A model generated the notes under the pieces. The model searched no databases. It was not told the DNA's origin and saw only the letters and a program-made list of their open reading frames with translations. Below are positions 57,180 through 64,000 of a DNA stretch of 64,000 nt, in pieces (position 1 is the first letter of the stretch; every line of letters begins with the position of its first letter). Location: contig NZ_BMOK01000002.1 in the NCBI RefSeq assembly GCF_014647035.1, positions 331,382 to 395,381 on the forward strand, written 5' to 3'. Origin of the DNA: Sporolactobacillus putidus. Its GTDB lineage: Bacteria; Bacillota; Bacilli; Bacillales; Sporolactobacillaceae. The translations under genes and the position numbers were made by a program.

Positions 57180-57630
57180 ATTCCGTGATCAGGAAGAGAA
57201 TCGCCCCGTCTTGGGTTAATCGCCCTGAAAGAAAAGCTATTCGCCCTATAGCAGCGCACTTTCGCCCCAATAAGGTCGCGAATCGCCTTGTTCAGGTGGA
57301 GAATCGCCCCGCCTGGAGCTAATCGCCCTGAAAGAAGAAGTAATCGCCCTACGGCAGCGAGCTTTCGCCCCAATAAGGTCGCGAATCGCCCTGTTCAGGC
57401 GGAGAATCGCCCCGCCTTGAGTTAATCGCCCTGAAAGAAAAGCTATTCGCCCTATAGCAGCGCACTTTCGCCCCAATAAGGTCGCGAATCGCCCTGTTCA
57501 GGCGGAGAATCGCCCCGCCTTGAGTTAATCGCCCTGAAAGAAAAGCTATTCGCCCTATAGCAGCGCACTTTCGCCCCAATAAGGTCGCGAATCGCCTTGT
57601 TCAGGCGGAGAATCGCCCCGCCTTGAGTTA
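57180..57630 (+). repeat. Array 4: 103-bp unit with TCGCCC core every ~20 bp
   Basis: About 4.3 copies of a 103-bp unit, each with five TCGCCC-type cores (AATCGCCCCGCC, AATCGCCCTGAAAG, ATTCGCCCTATAG, TTTCGCCCCAATAAG, AATCGCCCTGTTC) spaced 20-21 bp. The last unit runs into the hemH gene: the repeat word GAGTTAATC supplies its stop codon (TTA, 57628-57630 on the plus strand). It fills the gap between yhgD and hemH. Long open frames on the minus strand are a by-product of the repeat. Confidence 0.9.
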
Positions 57631-58557
57631 ATCTAAGGCCTTGAGCACTGCGGACGCGAGTGCATCGATAAAGAGCGGATCGGTATCAGGCATCTGCGGG
57701 CGATGATATGTTCCGCCGAACGATTCGACGAGCTGCCGGCATTCCTGATCATTATCATAGAGCACCTCCAGATGTTCGGACACGAAACCGATCGGGCAGA
57801 ATATGAAATGTTTATATACCTGCGTTTCTCCCAGTTTCCGGACGACATTCAGCACATCCGGTCCGAGCCAAGGGTCGCGCGTCTTGCCCGCACTCTGCCA
57901 TGCCCGGACATAGTGAATGATCCCCGCTTCCTTTGCCACCGATTCCGCTGTTTCCGCGACTTGATCAGGATACGGATCGCCGTTTTTCAGAATTTTCTCA
58001 GGCAGACTATGCGCCGAAAAAATAACGATACTCTGATCCTGTTCGGGCTTCGGGATCAACGCCAGGGTCTGCTGAATCTGCTTTGTCCAGAAACGAATGA
58101 AATCCGCTTCCCTGTACCAGCTCTCAATAGGCAGGATCTTCGGGCCGCCCGACTTTTCTGCAGCGGCACGAGCCCTGTCAGCATAGGACTGAACACTGAA
58201 ACGTGAGTAGTGAGGCGCAAGCACAAGCGCAACGGCACGGTCGATACCATCATTGTGAATCCGCTTTACCGTGTCTTCAATAAACGGATGTATGTATTTC
58301 AGTCCAAGATACGTTTTAAAAGTCAGACCCTTCCGTCGCACGTTCAGCCTGCTCTCTAGAGCCAGAGCCTGCTGCCGCGTCAGTTCCGCTAGCGGAGATG
58401 ATCCGCCGATACGCTCATAGCGCCGGGTCAGATCGGCAATCTGCTCGTCGCTTGGCCGTCTTCCGTGACGGATGGCCGTATAATAAGGCACGATGTCCTC
58501 TTTTTGATAGGGCGTGCCGTAAGCCATGACGAGCAGACCAACTGTCTCATTTTCCAT
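57628..58557 (-). CDS. hemH: Ferrochelatase (coproporphyrin ferrochelatase, HemH/CpfC)
   Basis: The 309-residue enzyme inserts iron into coproporphyrin III (in Gram-positives) on the way to haem. It shows LLVMAYGTPY at the N-terminus, LAPHYSRFSVQSY, the catalytic His in FSAHSLPEKI and the Glu in CPIGFVSEHLEVLYDND. The ATG overlaps the end of hemE by about 11 bp. The C-terminus VLKALD and its stop codon abut array 4. In B. subtilis hemY follows here; it is missing from this position. Confidence 0.93.
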   Translation of the reverse strand: MENETVGLLVMAYGTPYQKEDIVPYYTAIRHGRRPSDEQIADLTRRYERIGGSSPLAELTRQQALALESRLNVRRKGLTFKTYLGLKYIHPFIEDTVKRIHNDGIDRAVALVLAPHYSRFSVQSYADRARAAAEKSGGPKILPIESWYREADFIRFWTKQIQQTLALIPKPEQDQSIVIFSAHSLPEKILKNGDPYPDQVAETAESVAKEAGIIHYVRAWQSAGKTRDPWLGPDVLNVVRKLGETQVYKHFIFCPIGFVSEHLEVLYDNDQECRQLVESFGGTYHRPQMPDTDPLFIDALASAVLKALD

Positions 58558-59641
58558 TCTTTTGCACCAGCTTTTTCAGGTTTTGGGAATAATCGTGCAC
58601 GAAATCCGTTAAGGCTTTTAATGTTTGCTCCCGGACTTCCGGAAAAACGCCATGGCCGAGATTGAAAATGAATCCGTTTTTTCCGTCTGATTCATCAAGA
58701 ATTTTCTTCGCACGTTCTTTTAACACGGACCAGGGAGCAAGCAGCAACGAGGGATCCAGATTGCCCTGAAGGGCCTTGTCCGCCCCCTGTCTGCGCGCGT
58801 CTGCAAGCGATGTGCGCCAGTCGATGGAAAGCACATCGGCCGGCAGTTTGGCCCACTCTTTCAGAAGATGTCCCGCTCCCGCTCCAAAATAGATGCTTAC
58901 CGCTCCGGTATTTTTAAGTTCCGTAAAAATTTTAACCATCGTTGGCGCTATATAAGTCCGATAATCTTCCTCTCCGAGAGCGCCGACCCATGAATCAAAC
59001 ACCTGAACAGCCTGAGCGCCTGCCTCAATCTGCGCCTTCAGATAAGTGACGGTCAGCCCGGAAAGATAATCCATCAGCACGTTCCAGTCCCCGGGCTGTG
59101 TGTACATAAACGCTTTTGTCCGGTGATAATTTTTCGACGGACCGCCTTCCACCAGATAACTGGCCAGTGTAAAAGGCGCTCCCGCAAATCCGATCAGCGG
59201 AACTTGAAGCTGCTGATGAAGCAAATTGACCGTGTCAAGGACATAGGGCACATCACTGCGGGGGTCCAGCTCGCCAAGACGGGCCAGATCCTTTCCTGAC
59301 TTTACCGGGTGTTCAATGACCGGCCCCACTCCCTCAACGATTTCCACGCCGAGTCCTCTCGCTTTGAGCGGCGTCATAATGTCCGCAAACAAGATGGCCG
59401 CGTCCACGCCCAGTTTGTCAACAGGAAGACGTGTGACCTTCGCGCAGACATCCGGGTTCCGGCTGATGTCAAAAAACGAGTACTTTTCGCGGACCGCCCG
59501 GTATTCCTCCTGGTAGCGTCCCGCCTGGCGCATATACCAGACCGGCGTGTAGGGGACGTCCTCATGTCTGCAGGCTTTCAGAAATATATCATTAAACAAT
59601 TTGTCCAATCCCTTTCGGAGGGTGCCCCTTGGCTTTTTCAC
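58547..59641 (-). CDS. hemE: Uroporphyrinogen decarboxylase
   Basis: HemE removes four carboxyl groups from uroporphyrinogen III. The 364-residue protein contains the invariant PVWYMRQAGRYQEEYR, LFADIMTPLKARGLGVEI, GFAGAPFTLASYLVEGG and FNLGHGVFPE. The start is unclear: the GTG at 59641 has only AAAGGG at short spacing, and TTG codons 13-18 residues further in also have AAAGGGA upstream, which would better match shorter homologues. First gene of hemE-hemH here; pbpF lies upstream as in B. subtilis. Confidence 0.92.
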   Translation of the reverse strand: MKKPRGTLRKGLDKLFNDIFLKACRHEDVPYTPVWYMRQAGRYQEEYRAVREKYSFFDISRNPDVCAKVTRLPVDKLGVDAAILFADIMTPLKARGLGVEIVEGVGPVIEHPVKSGKDLARLGELDPRSDVPYVLDTVNLLHQQLQVPLIGFAGAPFTLASYLVEGGPSKNYHRTKAFMYTQPGDWNVLMDYLSGLTVTYLKAQIEAGAQAVQVFDSWVGALGEEDYRTYIAPTMVKIFTELKNTGAVSIYFGAGAGHLLKEWAKLPADVLSIDWRTSLADARRQGADKALQGNLDPSLLLAPWSVLKERAKKILDESDGKNGFIFNLGHGVFPEVREQTLKALTDFVHDYSQNLKKLVQKNGK

Positions 59642-59829
59642 TCAGCCCTTTTTCTGGCTAAAGTAAAAACGAGACAGATGGCACCCGCAAGTCTACGTTT
59701 TATTTAAAGAAACGGTTACGGATCATCTCCGCAAGTCTCCCGGCACCCTTTCGTTTTTTCGGGCACTATTCTATTTTACGGGATAAAATGACAAAATTCA
59801 TCCCTAATTCCTGAAAATCATCCATCCTC

Positions 59830-61989
59830 TCACAAATGCGAGAACCAGTTTACATCAACCTTGGGCGAAGGTACGCCCTGCTGATTGGTCTGGGGATTAT
59901 AAGGAATCACGAAATAGGTAGCTGTGGCCGTCGGATTGACAAAATCGATCTGATACTGATTTTTCCCTGTGACTTCCCCTTTAAGTGTCCTGACCCCGTT
60001 CTGTTCCTCAAAAATCTGGTAAACAATCCGCTTGTCAGGTGCAGAGTTCCAGGTCAGTTTCAATGCCGGCATGGCAAATTTTCCGAGCGTTCCCTGCACA
60101 CTTAAATCGGTCACCTGTGCCAGCCGGATCGGCTGATCAAGATCGGAAACGTCCGGCGGTTTGACAAATGCGAGTCGCGATTCACCCGGGACATTATTGA
60201 GCACCGATTTGAACAAGCGCACGGCATCATCGCTTGAGCCCGAAAGAAACTGATTGGCGCTCGTCTGATCGTATCCAATCCAGACAGATCCGACAACATC
60301 CGGCGTATAGCCGACAAACCAGGCGTCTCTCAGGCCGTATTTTGTGTAGGCCGTCGAACCGGTTTTCCCGGCAAGCGCCGCATCGGTATAGCCCGCCTGA
60401 GCCGTTCCGTTCTTTACAACAGACTGGAGCATCCGTGTCATGTACCAGGCGGTTTGGGCTGAAAAGACTTTCGTTTTCTTCGGCTGCGCATCGCCAACCT
60501 GATGACCGTTGGAATCATAGATAGCCTGAATGAAATACGGCGTCGTTTTCTCACCCTGATTATCGAATGCCGTATAGGCCGCCGCCATTTGAAGCGGCGA
60601 CACGCCCTGCTGCAAACCGCCGAGGGCGATCGCCAGTCCGTTGTCCGGCAGATTGAATCCCAGTTTGGACAGATACGCCTTACTCCGGGTGATTCCGATC
60701 TGATCTAGCAGCCAGACCGCCGGGGCATTTTGCGAGACCGTGACTGCGTCATACATAGACATCTGTCCGGTATAAACACCGTTATAATTTTTTGGCGCGT
60801 AATTGTCGTAATTATTATAGACGACCTGTTTGTCCTGGAGCATGGAAAAAGGCTGATAATTCCCCGAATCAAGCGCCGGTCCGTACACGGCGAGCGGCTT
60901 GAACGACGATCCCGGCTGCCTTAAAACGTTCACCCGGTTGTAGCCGCCGCTGACGTAGTCTCTCCCGCCCTGAACGGCGAGAACCCCGCCATCCTTACTC
61001 ATAAGCACAAAGGCACCTTGAGGCGAGACAGTTGGATTCGTGCCGCGAAAATAGCCGTTGTTATTAAAGGCCGTGTAGGATGCCTCCTGCGCCTGAATAT
61101 TGATCGGAACAACGATTTTATAGCCGCCGCGCATGAGTTCATCGTTTCCGATATGGTAGCGCTGCTGGGCTTCATCCTTAACCATGTCGATATACGTATT
61201 ATACTCCGGATGGGTCTGGATTTTCGTCACGTTAAGCCCCAGTGTCCTTCCTTTCAGCCGGACGACCTGCTCCGCCGAGAGATATCCGTTTTTTTGCATG
61301 AGATCCAGCACAAGATTGCGCCTTTGAAGCGCAAGATCCGGATGGAAAATCGGCGAATAGCCATTGGGTCCCTTTGGAAGAGCGGCGAGCAGAGCGCCCT
61401 CGTCCTCGGTCAGCTGGCTGACATCTTTATTAAAGAAAAACTTCGAAGCCATCTCGATACCATAAATGCCGTTGCCGAAATAAAGTTGGTTCAGATACAT
61501 CTCGAGAATCTGATTTTTGCTGTACTTCCGTTCCAGGCTGACAGCGATTGCCGCTTCTTTTAGTTTCCGGAGCCACGTCTTGTCATTTGATAAATAGGCA
61601 TTCCGTGCAAGCTGCTGCGTTATCGTGCTGCCGCCTTCAGCCTTCTGGCCCGATAAAATATCCGTTACAGCGGCGCGCAGCGTTCCGCGAAGATCAATTC
61701 CGGAATTTTGATAAAAACGGGTGTCCTCCGTAGCTATGAAAGCATTCTGGACATACTTCGGCACCTTCTTTAAAGAAACGGGGTCCCGGTTCTCTGCATA
61801 TAATTTTGAAATTTCATGCCCCTGTTCATCAACAATGACCGATGTCCGGCTCATCACCAGACTTTGATCATCAGTCAAATAGTTGCCGATAAGGAGAATT
61901 ATAAAAAAGACTAGCAGCCCGACGATCGCCGCACCTAAGATAAAGTAGGCGGCCATAAACAATCGGTTATACAACCTGGTCTTATCCAT
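59830..61989 (-). CDS. pbpF: Class A penicillin-binding protein (PbpF/PBP1-type)
   Basis: This 719-residue bifunctional peptidoglycan synthase has a membrane anchor (about 11-36), a GT51 transglycosylase domain with the catalytic Glu in FIATEDTRFYQ (E88) and GGSTITQQLARN, and a transpeptidase domain with the acyl Ser in GSSFKP (S361), SQN in VSQNAP and KTG in LAGKTGSTAY. The C-terminal tail of about 90 residues resembles a fibronectin III-like module. The ATG follows AAGGAG. The length and neighbourhood fit B. subtilis PbpF (714 residues). Confidence 0.92.
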   Translation of the reverse strand: MDKTRLYNRLFMAAYFILGAAIVGLLVFFIILLIGNYLTDDQSLVMSRTSVIVDEQGHEISKLYAENRDPVSLKKVPKYVQNAFIATEDTRFYQNSGIDLRGTLRAAVTDILSGQKAEGGSTITQQLARNAYLSNDKTWLRKLKEAAIAVSLERKYSKNQILEMYLNQLYFGNGIYGIEMASKFFFNKDVSQLTEDEGALLAALPKGPNGYSPIFHPDLALQRRNLVLDLMQKNGYLSAEQVVRLKGRTLGLNVTKIQTHPEYNTYIDMVKDEAQQRYHIGNDELMRGGYKIVVPINIQAQEASYTAFNNNGYFRGTNPTVSPQGAFVLMSKDGGVLAVQGGRDYVSGGYNRVNVLRQPGSSFKPLAVYGPALDSGNYQPFSMLQDKQVVYNNYDNYAPKNYNGVYTGQMSMYDAVTVSQNAPAVWLLDQIGITRSKAYLSKLGFNLPDNGLAIALGGLQQGVSPLQMAAAYTAFDNQGEKTTPYFIQAIYDSNGHQVGDAQPKKTKVFSAQTAWYMTRMLQSVVKNGTAQAGYTDAALAGKTGSTAYTKYGLRDAWFVGYTPDVVGSVWIGYDQTSANQFLSGSSDDAVRLFKSVLNNVPGESRLAFVKPPDVSDLDQPIRLAQVTDLSVQGTLGKFAMPALKLTWNSAPDKRIVYQIFEEQNGVRTLKGEVTGKNQYQIDFVNPTATATYFVIPYNPQTNQQGVPSPKVDVNWFSHL

Positions 61990-62133
61990 TGAATCATTTC
62001 TCCTTCACAACATCTTGTGCGTACCATACCAACTATATTATTTGCTCTTACTAAGTGAACTATCTCTTTACACCTTACCAAAAAAAATGAAGGACTCAAG
62101 CAGATTACAAAAATTTTTGACAGGATAGGACAA

Positions 62134-62176
62134 AAAGCGGCCTTCTTCCGCAACGCTGAGGAAGAAGACCGCTGAT
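62134..62176 (-). terminator. Terminator after the amino-acid permease
   Basis: On the minus strand AGCGG.CTTCTTCC and GGAAGAAG.CCGCT form a long stem followed by TTTT. Confidence 0.85.
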
Positions 62177-62203
62177 TTTAATGTTTGATTTAGTGCTTCT
62201 GTG

Positions 62204-63622
62204 TTAAGACGCCGAAGAAGACTTTTCTGATTCAAGTGCCTTCCCAAGTAAGCTGTGGTGCCGGCTGTACGCGAAGTAGACAACCATGCCGATCGCGAAC
62301 CAGACGACAAAACGAAGCAGAGTAGCCGGCTGAAGATGAATGATCAGATAGCCGCAGGAAAGGACAGCCAGCGGAACGACAACAGGAACCCAAGGTGTCT
62401 TGAACGATCTTTTCAGATCCGGTTTCTTCACGCGAAGAACCCAGATGCCAATTGAAACAATGATAAATGCAAACAACGTTCCGATATTCGCCAGTTCGGC
62501 AACAATCCCGATCGGGAGGAAGCCGGCGGTAATCATCGTTACAACAGCAACAAGTACGGTTGAAGTCACCGGTGTTTTGCGTTCTTCGCTGACCTTGCCG
62601 AATACTTTAGGAATGAGACCATCGCGGGCCATCGCGAAGAAGATACGGGTCTGTCCGTAAGTGATAACGAGCAGTACCGAAGTGATCCCGCAAATGGCGC
62701 CGACAGAAACAAGCGCCGACCCCCAGTTAATGCCAATCTGCTGAAGCGCATAGGCAACAGGAGCCGATGTGTGGGCAAAGGCGGTATACTTGACAACGCC
62801 AGTGAGAATCAATGAAACGACAATGTACAATGCTGTACAGATCAGGAGTGAATACAGAATACCTCTTGGCAGGTTTTTCTGAGGATTCTTTGTTTCTTCA
62901 GCCGCCGTTGATACGGCATCAAATCCAATGTAGGCGAAGAAAATAACGGCCGCGCCCGAAACGACACCGTTGAAGCCGAAAGGCATGAACGGCACCCAGT
63001 TCGCCGGTTTGACATGCCAAACGGCGAGAACGATGAACAGAGCGATGACTACTAATTTGATAATAACAATCGTGCCGTTCAAATTCGATGTCTGCCGCAC
63101 GCCTGAGATCAGCAGCCAGGAAATAAGAGCGATAATAAGCATTGCCGGAAGATTGACGACACCCCCGTCAAGCGGCGCTAATGTAAAGGCCTTTGGAAGA
63201 GTCAGGCCCATGCTTTGCAGCAGGGTGACGGCATATCCAGACCAGCCGATAGCAACCGCGCTGATCGCAACGGCATATTCAAGAATCAGATCCCAGCCAA
63301 TGATCCATGCCCAAATTTCTCCAAGAGCAGCGTAGCTGTATGTATACGCGCTACCTGCAACCGGAACCGACGCCGAAAATTCTGCATAGCACAGAGCGGC
63401 GAAGAAGCAGGCCAATCCTGATAGGATGAATGATATGACAAGTGCAGGTCCAGAATAGGTGGCTGCCGCGACACCGGTTAAAACAAAAATACCTGTTCCG
63501 ATTACGGCTCCGATTCCGAGCAAGGTCAGGTCAAACGCCCCCAACGCCTTCTTCAGGCCCTGCTTGCCTTCTGTTTCGGCAATCAGGCTTGCAATCGGCT
63601 TTGTTTTAAAAATGTTGCTCAT
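62204..63622 (-). CDS. APC-superfamily amino acid permease (YhdG/BcaP-like)
   Basis: The 472-residue transporter has about twelve helices and the APC signature in helix 1 (GIGAVIGTGIFVLTGVAAATYSGPA) with the substrate-binding glycine motif; helix 6 reads FFAYIGFDAVSTAAEETKNPQ. It is of the cationic/branched-chain amino acid permease group that includes BcaP and YfnA; the substrate cannot be fixed. The ATG follows AGGAGG. The promoter overlaps a GlnR/TnrA-like box, suggesting nitrogen control. Confidence 0.86.
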   Translation of the reverse strand: MSNIFKTKPIASLIAETEGKQGLKKALGAFDLTLLGIGAVIGTGIFVLTGVAAATYSGPALVISFILSGLACFFAALCYAEFSASVPVAGSAYTYSYAALGEIWAWIIGWDLILEYAVAISAVAIGWSGYAVTLLQSMGLTLPKAFTLAPLDGGVVNLPAMLIIALISWLLISGVRQTSNLNGTIVIIKLVVIALFIVLAVWHVKPANWVPFMPFGFNGVVSGAAVIFFAYIGFDAVSTAAEETKNPQKNLPRGILYSLLICTALYIVVSLILTGVVKYTAFAHTSAPVAYALQQIGINWGSALVSVGAICGITSVLLVITYGQTRIFFAMARDGLIPKVFGKVSEERKTPVTSTVLVAVVTMITAGFLPIGIVAELANIGTLFAFIIVSIGIWVLRVKKPDLKRSFKTPWVPVVVPLAVLSCGYLIIHLQPATLLRFVVWFAIGMVVYFAYSRHHSLLGKALESEKSSSAS

Positions 63623-63647
63623 ATAAAATGCCTCCTGCTTTTAAAAT

Positions 63648-63688
63648 AGTATAAATAGTGTAAAAAATTAATGTAATAAAACATTACA
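63648..63688 (-). promoter_or_regulatory. Permease promoter with GlnR/TnrA-like box
   Basis: On the minus strand TTACAT (63671-63676), a 17-bp spacer and TATACT (63648-63653) form the promoter. TGTAATAAAACATTACA (63672-63688) matches the GlnR/TnrA consensus TGTNANAWWWTNTNACA at all but one defined position and sits over the -35, a repressing position. Confidence 0.65.
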
Positions 63689-64000
63689 TTCAATAGAATC
63701 CATTATACTCATTATTCTCAAATATTCAATACACTCAGACTAATCCGTCACCGCATTCCCCTTCAGATTTTTTATAAGACAGCGAATAATAGCGTATTCA
63801 TAAATAAAAATATTTTATTATTTTTCGGATCAATAAAATGTTGGCTTTCATGACATTAAATTGTCAGATGGAAGGACAAACCAAATGAAAGAAATTTTTA
63901 TGAAAATTTCTGTTTATTCATTATTAGTAAGTTGTCTGTATGAGTAAAATATTTGTAGGCAAATTACCTTCCTGTCCATACCGTTAACGGCAACTGCCGT
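63689..64000. other. AT-rich end of the window, no gene seen
   Basis: The last 310 bp are AT-rich without an ORF that has a ribosome site. They may be the upstream region of a gene beyond the edge. Confidence 0.4.

Overview
The window looks like chromosome of a low-to-mid GC, spore-former-type Firmicute of the order Bacillales. Sporolactobacillaceae is my best guess, not a proven identification. The support is B. subtilis-like gene content and order (pbpF-hemE-hemH-yhgD-yhgE; lplJ/yhfN; addB-addA-sbcD-sbcC; an asnO-type asparagine synthetase), strong Gram-positive Shine-Dalgarno sites, Bacillus-type control elements (cre, FMN riboswitch, WalR-, GlnR/TnrA- and LexA-like boxes), a secreted acid protease of the sedolisin family and maltose phosphorylase. 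No phage, insertion sequence, rRNA, tRNA or CRISPR array was found.

Layout. 1-7.3 kb: a minus-strand maltose/maltodextrin operon (lacI-type regulator, binding lipoprotein, two permeases, maltose phosphorylase, start of an alpha-glucosidase). It has a cre site and a LacI-type operator, and two structured RNA-like repeats (Bacillaceae-1-like) lie inside it. 7.7-9.7 kb: sedolisin. 9.7-11.6 kb: asnO. 12.0-12.3 kb: two tiny coupled ORFs. 12.4-13.6 kb: large 40-bp tandem array (array 1). 13.8-19.9 kb: lysozyme-like protein, succinate-semialdehyde dehydrogenase, ABC-F ATPase with a leader peptide and attenuator, YitT protein, secreted orphan. 19.9-23.2 kb: RND pump. 23.6-23.9 kb: array 2. 23.9-35.7 kb: recombination-repair operon addB-addA-sbcD-sbcC. 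35.9-36.7 kb: array 3. 36.7-43.7 kb: thiamine-binding-like protein, cyclophilin, PAP2 phosphatase, menE, menB, fabL, sodC, Nudix. 43.8-46.5 kb: PC4-like ssDNA-binding protein, menA, FMN riboswitch and ribU. 46.7-53.7 kb: thioesterase, 3D-domain wall protein, ddl, M48 protease, lplJ, histidine phosphatase. 53.7-63.6 kb: yhgE, tetR, array 4, hemH, hemE, pbpF, amino-acid permease.

Most unusual content. Four intergenic arrays share a core close to TATCGCC, repeated every ~20-21 bp. Arrays 1 and 3, 23 kb apart and in opposite orientation, also share a 60-bp leader and a trailer. They therefore look like two copies of one bounded element: leader, n x 40 bp, trailer. The 40-bp period is kept without an indel over 27 units, although 40 is not a multiple of three, which argues for selection or copying at the DNA level rather than for a protein. 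Array 4 runs into the hemH stop codon and sits where hemY lies in B. subtilis.

How genes work together. The maltose genes import and phosphorolyse maltose under CcpA/LacI control; no ATPase is encoded with the permeases, so a shared MsmX-type ATPase is implied. addBA-sbcDC and the PC4-like gene carry the same 12-bp LexA-like palindrome in their promoters, suggesting joint DNA-damage control. menB, menE and menA supply menaquinone steps, hemE/hemH haem steps, and pbpF, ddl, the 3D-domain protein and the lysozyme-like protein act on peptidoglycan.
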